NCBI GenBank assembly: GCA_945787335.1
Contig: CALZHR010000021.1
Location: 1 to 63,131, forward strand
Direction: 5' to 3'
DNA from: an uncultured Desulfuromonadales bacterium
GTDB taxonomy: Bacteria > Desulfobacterota > Desulfuromonadia > Desulfuromonadales > Geopsychrobacteraceae
DNA length: 63,131 nucleotides
Below are positions 1 to 7,621 of this stretch, piece by piece. The notes under the pieces were generated by a model that worked only from the letters and a program-made list of their open reading frames with translations, was not told the origin of the DNA and ran no database searches. Position 1 is the first letter of the stretch. Every line of letters starts with the position of its first letter. A program made the translations under genes and the position numbers.

Positions 1-1253
1 ACCGGTTTGAAGAGCATCAGCGAGGCCGGAAAGATGACAAAGGAGATCAGCAGGGCGGCACTGATGCCGATCGCCATCATCCAGCCGAAATCGATGATCG
101 GCCGCAGGTCGCTGATCATCAGCGAGGCGAAGCCGACGATGGTGGTCAGCGAAGTGTAGATGCTCGGGACCGCCTTGCTGCGCACCATCTCGCGCACCAG
201 GGTCAACTGGTCGGCCCCGGGCAGTTCGGCGTAGGCTTCGTTGTAGCGCACCATCAGGTGGACGCAGAGCGACAGGGTAATGATCAGCATCAGCGAGGTG
301 AAGTTGGACGAGACGACCGTAACCTTCCAGCCGATCAGTCCGAGCAGGCCGAACATGAACAGCACCGCGGCAGAGCAGCAGACCATCGGCAGGATCACCC
401 AGCGCGGATAGCGGAAGATCAGCGCCAGCATGCTGACCAGAAACAGCAGCACGCCGATGCCGAAGGCGGCCAGGTCGTGACGGATGAAGTCAATCATGTC
501 GGTGACGATCATCGGCACGCCGCCGAGAAAAAGTTCGCCGCTCTGCCGGTGGTCGGCCAGAATCGTGCGGATCGCCGCGATATCCTGTTTCTGCTCTTCC
601 GAAGTGACCAGAGTGACCTGGTCGTATTTTGCGCTGACATCATCGAGCTGTCGGGCTTCTTCTGCTGTCAGGCTGCCGTCCAGCTGCTTCTGGCGCAGCT
701 GGGTGCGTTGTCGCAACAGCTGCTGCAGGTTTTCGTCCCTCTCGAAAATCACCTGCAGCGCCGTGGTGCGCGCGTCCGGACTGACGATCAGGTTGCTGTA
801 AAGCGGACTGGTGAGAAATTCCTGCCGCGCCAGCTCGACGTCGGTATCCGGGGCCTCCAGGGTGCGGACCCCGTTTTTCATTTCGCCAAGCGTCAGCCGC
901 GGGCTGTCGATCAGCGGCACGTCGAGGATGCTCACCACCTTCTCGACCCGCTCGAGCTGCAGCAGTTTCTCGCGCAGGCGGCCCAGCTCGGCGAGGGTTT
1001 CGGGGGCAAAGAGGTCGCCGGTCGGGGTGTAGGAGATAATCAGGAACTCATCCGAGCCGTACTGCTCGGTGACCGAGCGGTAGTACTTCAGATCCTTGTC
1101 ATGCTCCAGCAGCAGCGAATCGGCCGAGGCATCGAGGCGGAAATCCTTAGCGAAAAAGCCGAAGCCGGCGATCACCGCCAGAGACAGGAGCAGAGCCAGA
1201 ACCGGACGTTTGAGCACGCAGGCTTCGTAGATTCTCTGAATGGTTCGGTACAT
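1..1253 (-). CDS. RND/MMPL family exporter, N-terminal part (gene runs off the left edge)
   Basis: The first 417 or so residues of a large inner-membrane protein are present; the C-terminal half lies outside the window. A membrane segment at about residues 14-32 is followed by a long periplasmic domain (to about 225) and then by closely packed membrane helices up to the edge, the usual half-repeat of RND/MMPL proteins such as HpnN-like lipid exporters. Conserved RND features include an NFTSLMLIITLSLCVHL stretch in the helical part. The start is the ATG after a GGAG-like site (GGAAAAAGGAGAGCC just upstream). These proteins move lipids or hydrophobic compounds using the proton gradient. The acyl-activating fusion gene at 2161 is divergent but close, so a lipid substrate is plausible; this is inference. 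Confidence 0.85.
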   Translation of the reverse strand, partial: MYRTIQRIYEACVLKRPVLALLLSLAVIAGFGFFAKDFRLDASADSLLLEHDKDLKYYRSVTEQYGSDEFLIISYTPTGDLFAPETLAELGRLREKLLQLERVEKVVSILDVPLIDSPRLTLGEMKNGVRTLEAPDTDVELARQEFLTSPLYSNLIVSPDARTTALQVIFERDENLQQLLRQRTQLRQKQLDGSLTAEEARQLDDVSAKYDQVTLVTSEEQKQDIAAIRTILADHRQSGELFLGGVPMIVTDMIDFIRHDLAAFGIGVLLFLVSMLALIFRYPRWVILPMVCCSAAVLFMFGLLGLIGWKVTVVSSNFTSLMLIITLSLCVHLMVRYNEAYAELPGADQLTLVREMVRSKAVPSIYTSLTTIVGFASLMISDLRPIIDFGWMMAIGISAALLISFVIFPASLMLFKP

Positions 1254-1302
1254 GGCTCTCCTTTTTCCGCCGGGCGAGGTGAGTTAGGATCAGCAGCCGG
1301 CC

Positions 1303-1308
1303 ATTATA
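1303..1308 (-). promoter_or_regulatory. Candidate -10 box for the RND exporter gene
   Basis: On the minus strand a perfect TATAAT lies about 50 bases upstream of the exporter ATG. No good -35 hexamer is seen at 16-18 bases, so this is only a candidate. Confidence 0.3.
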
Positions 1309-1370
1309 GCTGTGTTGTATAAGGATGGGAATGGGGAGAAGGCAAGTTTCTGCGAAATCGCTGCGGCGGA

Positions 1371-2006
1371 TTAACGGCAGGGTGCCGGATAGTAATTCTG
1401 CCGCCAGAGATCCAGCGGCACCACCGTCGCCTGCTCTCCATTCGCATAAAACCAGGAATCGACCGCATAGAGTTCATCGTTGTCGTGCTGTCGGATCACC
1501 GCCGAAAGGTGCGCTTCGAAAATGCCCAGCCGTTCCCGCTGCGCCGGATAGCCGACCCGGTGCCAGCGCAGCAGGCCGGTTTGAGCGAACAGCTGCAGGT
1601 AGACCGTGCTGTTGGTCGCTTCAGCGACGCAGTCGTGCTGAAAGCTTTCGATCGGCTCTTTGAAGTTATTGCAGGCCTGATCGGCGAAAGTGTTGTTCTT
1701 TCGCCCGATCAGCTGTTCCATGCGACCGATCGCGATGGCGATCTGCTCCCGTTCCGTAGCGGCATCAGCGGCCGGCTGAGTGAAGATTTCTGTTATGCTC
1801 TGCCATTCTGCAGTGCTCAGGCCGACTTCGGCTTGTCCGTCGCAGCCGTAGTGGATACAGGTGCTGAAACGGGCCGGAGAGCTCGGCGCACTGATGCCGT
1901 AGTCCCGGTAGTGCAGTTCGATTGACCGGTCGGGATTGTAAACCAGGCTTGAACAGCCGACCAGAAGCAGGCTGCTCAAGATGCTGCTGAACTTCAATCC
2001 GGGCAT
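1371..2006 (-). CDS. Predicted lipoprotein of unknown function
   Basis: A 211-residue protein starting with a short lipoprotein signal (MPGLKFSSILSSLLLVGCSS); the lipobox LVGC puts the acylated Cys at residue 18. The start is chosen because GAGGGGA lies at the right distance and because it places the signal peptide at the N-terminus; an in-frame upstream extension lacks these features. The mature part contains several cysteines (TCIHYGCDG, DQACNNF, HDCVAE) that could form disulfides in the periplasm. I do not recognise the family. It lies between the RND exporter and the divergent acyl-ligase fusion, so an envelope-lipid role is possible but unproven. Confidence 0.75.
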   Translation of the reverse strand: MPGLKFSSILSSLLLVGCSSLVYNPDRSIELHYRDYGISAPSSPARFSTCIHYGCDGQAEVGLSTAEWQSITEIFTQPAADAATEREQIAIAIGRMEQLIGRKNNTFADQACNNFKEPIESFQHDCVAEATNSTVYLQLFAQTGLLRWHRVGYPAQRERLGIFEAHLSAVIRQHDNDELYAVDSWFYANGEQATVVPLDLWRQNYYPAPCR

Positions 2007-2160
2007 GCGGAGTCCCCTCGGACGCTGGTAACAGGAGAATAGGCTGGGCGGGCCGCGCGCGGGTTGTGCCCAGGCCCTCCCCAAAAGATTCGCAAAACTG
2101 ATAAAATAACATATTAGGCTCTTTTTTGCAGATGGCAGCGCCGGTGGGGCGGGAGCGGCG

Positions 2161-4992
2161 ATGAGTGTCGCCAGAGAGCAGAGCGATCAAACCAGCAGGG
2201 AGCTGTTTGACCTTTTACAGCGGTTCGCAGACGAACTGCATCCGGGACAAAGGCGGGCGCAGGCGTTGCGGCTCGACGCTTCGCTGGAGCGCGACCTGGG
2301 GGTCGACAGCCTTGGCCGGATGGAACTGCTGCATCGGGTCGAGGGGTATTTCGATATCAGCCTCAGCGAACAGGCTTTCGCCGCTGCCGAGACGGTCCGC
2401 GACCTGTTGCGGCTGGTGCTGGGCGCCGCTGTCGGACCGCAGCTGGGGACTTTTGAGCAGGTTCAGGATCTGCGCCTTGATGCCACCGAGGAGCTGCCCC
2501 ACGCGGCCAAAACCCTGCCGGAGGTGCTCGGCTGGCACCTGGCCCGGCAGCCGGACCGCCCGCACATTCATTTCTACACCGATCAGCAACCGGGTGAGCC
2601 GCTCAGCTACCGCCTGTTGCACCAGGGCGCGCTCAAGGTCGCCGCCGGCTTGCAGCAGCGCGGCCTGGCCAAAGGAACGCCGGTGGCGATCATGCTGCCG
2701 AGCGACAGCAGCTATTTTTTTGCCTTTTTCGGCGTGCTGCTGGCCGGCGGGGTGCCGGTGCCGATCTATCCGCCGACCCGCAAGGCGCAGATGGAGGATC
2801 ACCTCAGGCGCCAGCTGGTGATTCTCGGCAACTGCGCCGCCGGTCATCTGATCACCATGCCCGAGGCGCTGCTGTTCGGCCGCCTGCTGAAATCGAGCCT
2901 GCCGCAGTTGCATTCCCTGTTAACGGTTGCCGACCTCTCCACCGCCGATCCGGGCGGCTTTGTCGCTGCGCCGTTGCAGGCGCATGACACCGCCTTTCTG
3001 CAGTACACCTCCGGCTCGACCGGCAATCCCAAGGGGGTGATCCTCAGCCACGCCAACCTGCTGGCGAATATCCGCGCCATGGGGCGTGCGGTTGCCGTCG
3101 AAAACCACGACATTATGGTCAGCTGGCTGCCCCTCTACCACGACATGGGGCTGATCGGCTGCTGGCTCTCCAGCCTGTATTACGCCAACCAGCTGGTGCT
3201 GATGTCGCCGCTCGATTTTCTCAGCCGGCCGCTGCGCTGGCTGCAGGCGATCCACCGCTACCGCGGCACGCTGTCACCGGCGCCCAATTTCGCTTACGAG
3301 ATCTGCCTGTCGCGGCTCAGTGATGAGCAGCTGGCTGGGCTCGACCTTTCTTCCTGGCGCTGCGCCTTTAACGGCGCCGAATCGGTCAGCCCGCTGAGCA
3401 TCGAGCGCTTCTGCGAGCGCTTTGCGCGCTTCGGCTTCCGCCGTGAAGCGCTGATGCCGGTCTACGGCATGGCCGAGAACTCGGTCGGTCTGGCCTTCCC
3501 GCCCCTCGGGCGCGGGCCGCTGGTCGATGTCATCGCGCGGGAAGCCTTCTCCCGCAGCGGTCGGGCCGAGCCGGTCGCTGCAGAGACCGAGGACGCGCTG
3601 CGCTTTGTCGCCTGCGGCCGGCCGCTGGCGCAGCACGAAATCCGCGTTGTCGACCGGGCCGGACACGAGCTGCCGGAGCGGCGCGAGGGGCGGGTGCAGT
3701 TCCGCGGCCCTTCGGCCTGCAGCGGCTACTACCGCAACTCCGAAGCGACGGCGCAGCTGTTTACCGGCGACTGGCTCGATTCCGGGGATCTGGGTTACAT
3801 CAGCGCGGGGGATATCTATATCACCGGGCGCAGCAAGGACCTGATCATCATCGCCGGGCGGAACATCTATCCGCAGGAGCTGGAACAGGCGGTCGCCGAG
3901 CTGGCTGGCGTTCGCAAGGGGAATGTGCTGGTCTTCGGCAGCGCCGATCCACACAGCGGCACCGAGCGGCTGGTGGTGCTGGCCGAAACCCGCCTGAGCG
4001 ACCCCCAACAGCTGGAGCAGTTGCGCAGCCGGGTCTTTGAGCTGGCCGTGCAGCTGGTCGGCAACCCGCCGCACGAGCTGCTGCTGCTGCCACCGCAGAG
4101 CATTCCGAAGACCTCCAGCGGCAAGCTGCGCCGGGCGGCCGCCTGCGACCTCTATGAGCAGGGGCTGCTGGGCCAGCAGCATAAAGCCTGGCGGCAGTAT
4201 CTGAATCTGGCCCGGATCGGCCTGGGCGGACAGCTGCAGCGCTGGAGGCAGGCCGGTGGCAGTTTAGGTTACGCCCTCTGGTGCTGGGGGCTCTTCTCCC
4301 TGCTGTTGCCCCCGGTCTATCTTGCGGTCATGCTGTTGCCCCAAATCGGCTGGCGTTGGGCGTTCATCCGGCGGACGCTGCAACTGCTGGCCCGCGCCAG
4401 CGCCACCCCAATGCAGCTTGCGGGCGCGGAGCAACTGCCCGATGGGCCTTGCATCCTGGTGGCGAATCACGCCAGCTACCTGGATGGCTACGCGCTGATC
4501 GCCGCCCTGCCGAAGCGCTTCGGGTTTGTCGCCAAGCGGGAGCTGGCGAAAAACGCGCTGCTGCGCATCCCGCTGGTGCGGATCGGGACCGAGTTCGTCG
4601 AACGCTTCGACTCTCGGCAGGGGGCCGAGGATGCCCGCTATCTCGGTCGGCTGGCCTGTGACGGCAGCTCGTTGCTGTTCTTCCCCGAGGGAACTTTCGG
4701 CCGCATGCCTGGCCTGCGCCCCTTCCATCTCGGCGCCTTTCTCACTGCGGTCGAGGCCGGTCTGCCGCTGGTGCCGGTGGTTATCCGCGGGACCCGTTCG
4801 ATGCTGCGCGGCGATGACCGGTTCCTGCACCGGGGCGCCATCAGCCTCCTGGTCGGCCCTGCGGTCAACAGCGCTGAGCTGCCGGAGAGATTACGGAGCG
4901 CCAGCACCTGGTCGCAGGCTGTCTGGCTGCGTGATCACTGCCGGGACTATATCCTGCGTCACTGCGGTGAGCCGGACCTGGGTCGTGAATAG
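2161..4992 (+). CDS. Acyl carrier protein - acyl-AMP ligase - PlsC acyltransferase fusion
   Basis: A 943-residue three-domain protein. Residues 1-90 form an acyl carrier domain with the phosphopantetheine serine at 50 (GVDSLGRMEL). Residues about 115-680 form an AMP-dependent fatty-acyl ligase with the P-loop-like motif YTSGSTGNPKG at about 282-292 and a C-terminal catalytic lysine region (PKTSSGKLRR). Residues about 700-930 contain two hydrophobic helices and a PlsC-type acyltransferase with HX4D at H770-D775 and FPEGTF at 841-846. All catalytic motifs look intact, so the protein could activate a fatty acid, hold it on its own carrier domain and pass it to a lysolipid or other alcohol. GGGAG precedes the ATG. 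It resembles Aas but carries an N-terminal carrier domain. Likely a membrane-lipid modifying enzyme. Confidence 0.88.
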   Translation: MSVAREQSDQTSRELFDLLQRFADELHPGQRRAQALRLDASLERDLGVDSLGRMELLHRVEGYFDISLSEQAFAAAETVRDLLRLVLGAAVGPQLGTFEQVQDLRLDATEELPHAAKTLPEVLGWHLARQPDRPHIHFYTDQQPGEPLSYRLLHQGALKVAAGLQQRGLAKGTPVAIMLPSDSSYFFAFFGVLLAGGVPVPIYPPTRKAQMEDHLRRQLVILGNCAAGHLITMPEALLFGRLLKSSLPQLHSLLTVADLSTADPGGFVAAPLQAHDTAFLQYTSGSTGNPKGVILSHANLLANIRAMGRAVAVENHDIMVSWLPLYHDMGLIGCWLSSLYYANQLVLMSPLDFLSRPLRWLQAIHRYRGTLSPAPNFAYEICLSRLSDEQLAGLDLSSWRCAFNGAESVSPLSIERFCERFARFGFRREALMPVYGMAENSVGLAFPPLGRGPLVDVIAREAFSRSGRAEPVAAETEDALRFVACGRPLAQHEIRVVDRAGHELPERREGRVQFRGPSACSGYYRNSEATAQLFTGDWLDSGDLGYISAGDIYITGRSKDLIIIAGRNIYPQELEQAVAELAGVRKGNVLVFGSADPHSGTERLVVLAETRLSDPQQLEQLRSRVFELAVQLVGNPPHELLLLPPQSIPKTSSGKLRRAAACDLYEQGLLGQQHKAWRQYLNLARIGLGGQLQRWRQAGGSLGYALWCWGLFSLLLPPVYLAVMLLPQIGWRWAFIRRTLQLLARASATPMQLAGAEQLPDGPCILVANHASYLDGYALIAALPKRFGFVAKRELAKNALLRIPLVRIGTEFVERFDSRQGAEDARYLGRLACDGSSLLFFPEGTFGRMPGLRPFHLGAFLTAVEAGLPLVPVVIRGTRSMLRGDDRFLHRGAISLLVGPAVNSAELPERLRSASTWSQAVWLRDHCRDYILRHCGEPDLGRE

Positions 4993-5104
4993 GGCGGGAC
5001 CGGGATTAAATGCTGCGAATTAACGCTCGATGACTTGCGGGGAGGGGGATTAAGTGCACATAATTTAAAGAGAGTAAAGAGTGCTCAGCAGATAGGAAAA
5101 GGCC

Positions 5105-5347
5105 ATGAAAATAGAGATTCTCGGTGATGGCTGCAGCAAGTGCGCAGCCCTGAAGAAGAAGGTGCAGCAGGCGCTCGATGAACTCGGACTGGACAATGAG
5201 GTGAGATCGGTGATGGACCCTGAACGTTTGACCGAGCTGCATACGTTGAGTTTGCCGCAACTGGTGGTCAACGGCAAAATGAGCTCGACCGGAACCCAGA
5301 TGTCGGTCGCTGAAATCAAGCAATATCTGACGACGATCGAGGACTGA
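5105..5347 (+). CDS. Small thioredoxin-fold redox protein (CxxC)
   Basis: An 80-residue protein with the redox motif C10-S-K-C13 directly after the first beta strand (MKIEILGDGCSKC) and a cis-proline-like LPQLVVNG segment near residue 55, as in the redox-active disulfide protein 2 / MTH895 family of minimal thioredoxins. No signal peptide, so cytoplasmic. It lies 48 bases before amrS and may be co-transcribed with it. Substrate unknown. The ribosome binding site (AGGAAAAGG) is modest. Confidence 0.8.
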   Translation: MKIEILGDGCSKCAALKKKVQQALDELGLDNEVRSVMDPERLTELHTLSLPQLVVNGKMSSTGTQMSVAEIKQYLTTIED

Positions 5348-5395
5348 CCCTTCGCGGACAGATTGAAACGGGCGGTCAATTCGAAGGAGCAGGTT

Positions 5396-6409
5396 ATGCA
5401 CGAGGCGCTGCTATATACATCATTGGCCGATAAGCGGGTGCATTGCCGGCTGTGCCAGCATTTCTGCCAGATCGCTGACGGTCGACGGGGCATCTGCGGG
5501 GTCCGGGAGAACCGGGGCGGCACGCTTTACAGCCTGGTTTACGGCAAGGCGGTGGCCAGCTCCATCGATCCGATCGAGAAGAAACCGCTGTTCCACCTGT
5601 TGCCGGGCTCGACCTCCTACTCCGTCGCCACGGTCGGCTGTAATTTCAGATGCCGGCACTGTCAGAATGCGCAGATTGCCCAGTATCCGCGCGCTCACCA
5701 GGGGGAGCTGCCGGGTAAGTTTCTGCCGCCGGAACAGATTGTCCGCGAAGCGCAAGCCGCCGGCTGCGCGTCGATCTCATATACCTACACCGAACCGACG
5801 ATCTTCTTCGAGTACGCTTACGACACGGCAAAGCTGGCCCACCAGGCCGGGCTGAAAAACGTTTTTGTCACCAACGGTTACATCAGTGCCGAAGCGCTGC
5901 GGAGCATCGCTCCCTACCTGGATGCGGCCAATGTCGACCTGAAAGCTTTTCGTGACGAATTTTACCGCGACGTCTGCGGGGCAAAGCTGCAGCCGGTGCT
6001 CGATACGATCCGCCTCTATCGCGAATTAGGAATCTGGGTCGAAGTGACGACGCTGATTATCCCCGGCTATAATGACCGCGAAGAGGAGCTGCGCGATATT
6101 GCCGAGTTCCTGGTTTCGGTCGGCCCAGAGATCCCCTGGCATGTGACCGCCTTCTACCCGACCCACGAGCTGCGCGATGCTCCCCGCACCTCGGCGCAGA
6201 TCTTGCGCCGGGCGCGGCAGATAGGTCTGGAGGCCGGCTTGCGCTACGTTTACGAGGGGAACATTCCGGGGGAAGGGGGGGAGAGCAGCTATTGTTACAA
6301 CTGCGGCGAACTGCTGATCGAGCGCTACGGCTTTTCGATTCGTCAGAGCCGGGTCAAGCAGGGGTGCTGCCCGGACTGCGCGACCCCGCTAGACGGAATT
6401 GGTCTCTAG
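5396..6409 (+). CDS. amrS: AmmeMemoRadiSam system radical SAM enzyme
   Basis: A 337-residue radical SAM protein with the CX3CX2C cluster motif at C82, C86 and C89 (GCNFRCRHCQ). The N-terminus has extra cysteines (C17, C20, C24, C34), and the C-terminus has CYNCG and CCPDC pairs, typical of AmrS. The start is set at the ATG nine bases after GAAGGAG; an earlier in-frame codon overlaps that site. Family members co-occur with AMMECR1 and Memo proteins, but neither partner is next to the gene here. The in vivo reaction is not settled. Preceded by the small thioredoxin-like gene. Confidence 0.85.
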   Translation: MHEALLYTSLADKRVHCRLCQHFCQIADGRRGICGVRENRGGTLYSLVYGKAVASSIDPIEKKPLFHLLPGSTSYSVATVGCNFRCRHCQNAQIAQYPRAHQGELPGKFLPPEQIVREAQAAGCASISYTYTEPTIFFEYAYDTAKLAHQAGLKNVFVTNGYISAEALRSIAPYLDAANVDLKAFRDEFYRDVCGAKLQPVLDTIRLYRELGIWVEVTTLIIPGYNDREEELRDIAEFLVSVGPEIPWHVTAFYPTHELRDAPRTSAQILRRARQIGLEAGLRYVYEGNIPGEGGESSYCYNCGELLIERYGFSIRQSRVKQGCCPDCATPLDGIGL

Positions 6410-6423
6410 CAGCTTGTTGGGCG

Positions 6424-7275
6424 TCAGTGCAGAAACAGCTCCTTGTCGGCCTCGAAGACCTGCAGGAAATTGTTTTTCATCACGTCGAGGACAGTGGCGT
6501 CCAGCTGGAGAATCCTGGCGCCGGTCGTCTCCGCCAGCACCAATGATACGTCCGGGCGCTGCCGGCCAATCCCCAGAAGGCGGCAGAAGCTGTTGGCCAG
6601 GTTGATGATGGCGATCAGCTCCCGCTGCACCGGATCGGTTTCCAGGCCGATCGAGCGGTTCTCGTGGTTCAGGACGACGCGGATCAGCGAGTCGGACATC
6701 TTCCATTTCTTCAGCACCGCCGCGCCGACCACCGCGTGGGAGAAGGGGAAATACTCCAGCTCCAGACTGTTGCTGGTGCCTTCGTTGTTGTAGACCCCCT
6801 GGATCAATTTGGCGAATTTATCCGGCGCGTAGTTGTTGAGCACCAGTTTGCCGATATGCCGGAACAGCCCGCCGAGAAACGCCTCTTCCGGGTCGACCGT
6901 GCGGCGCTGCTTGGCGATGCTCCGCGCTGCGATGGCGCAGCCGATCGAGTCTTCCCAGAGCAGTTTTTCGATCAGTCCGTAGCTGTTGTTGATGCCCACC
7001 AGGCTGGCGGCCAGCACCAGGCTTTTCAGGGTTTTCTCCCCCAGCACGGTAATCGCCCGTTCCAGGGTTTTCGCCGGGGTGGAGAGGCTGTAGAGGGAAG
7101 AGTTGGCGATCCGCAGCACTTTTGCCGCGACCGCCGGATCGTGGGAGATGGTTCGCGCCAGCAGGGCCGCGGAGATTTCCTTTTCCTGCAGCAGCTCAAG
7201 CACTTTGACGGCGACCAGCGGCATTGGCGGCAGATCGCCGACTGTATTGACCACCTCATGGAAGCTATCGTTCAT
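6424..7275 (-). CDS. HDOD domain protein
   Basis: A 283-residue soluble protein made almost wholly of an HDOD domain (from about residue 15, LPPMPLVAVKVLELL, with DPAVAAKVLRIANSSLYS and the later helical bundle). HDOD proteins are HD-superfamily proteins lacking full catalytic residues and act in signalling, often with c-di-GMP circuits. The start at the second in-frame ATG is favoured by AGGAAA at proper spacing. It converges on amrS, with 14 bases between the stop codons. Confidence 0.85.
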   Translation of the reverse strand: MNDSFHEVVNTVGDLPPMPLVAVKVLELLQEKEISAALLARTISHDPAVAAKVLRIANSSLYSLSTPAKTLERAITVLGEKTLKSLVLAASLVGINNSYGLIEKLLWEDSIGCAIAARSIAKQRRTVDPEEAFLGGLFRHIGKLVLNNYAPDKFAKLIQGVYNNEGTSNSLELEYFPFSHAVVGAAVLKKWKMSDSLIRVVLNHENRSIGLETDPVQRELIAIINLANSFCRLLGIGRQRPDVSLVLAETTGARILQLDATVLDVMKNNFLQVFEADKELFLH

Positions 7276-7621
7276 TCTGGACGTTTCCTGGCCCATTGCC
7301 GGTAGAAAGCGATTCTGATGACGTGATTGTCGGAAATGATCTTAGCATAGCCTCATAAGAATTCCTTTCGGATTAATGTTAAAGAGGTTTGAAAGCCTGT
7401 TTTTTAATGATTTAGCCGGCTCGACAGCATTGACTTCAGGGCAAGAAATGGGATACTCAGAAATGGTTGATTTCTGACGGCGCTGGTGCCGAGCCTGTTT
7501 GAGGCAGGCTTTTCACGGCGAGTTACTGCTGGATGTTGCCGAACCTTGATATTGCTTTTTGACGTCTTGAGTAAAATAATTCCCTTTATTCTCCCCGCGT
7601 TTTCGCAGAGTAGCCTCTCTT
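7276..7621. other. 346-base divergent intergenic region with candidate glgP promoter and leader hairpin
   Basis: No gene is seen. For the plus strand, TTGACT at 7430-7435, a 16-base spacer and GATACT at 7452-7457 form a plausible sigma70 promoter, giving a leader of about 160 bases before the glycogen phosphorylase ATG. Within this leader a hairpin AGCCTG/CAGGCT (7492-7497 with 7505-7510) is followed by TTTT, resembling a weak attenuator. No known riboswitch was recognised. Confidence 0.4.

Noticed and set aside
258-1322. Long open frame on the plus strand opposite the RND exporter
   Set aside because: It mirrors the exporter gene, has Gln/Arg/Asp-rich low-quality sequence typical of antisense frames in GC-rich DNA, and has no ribosome binding site or homology.
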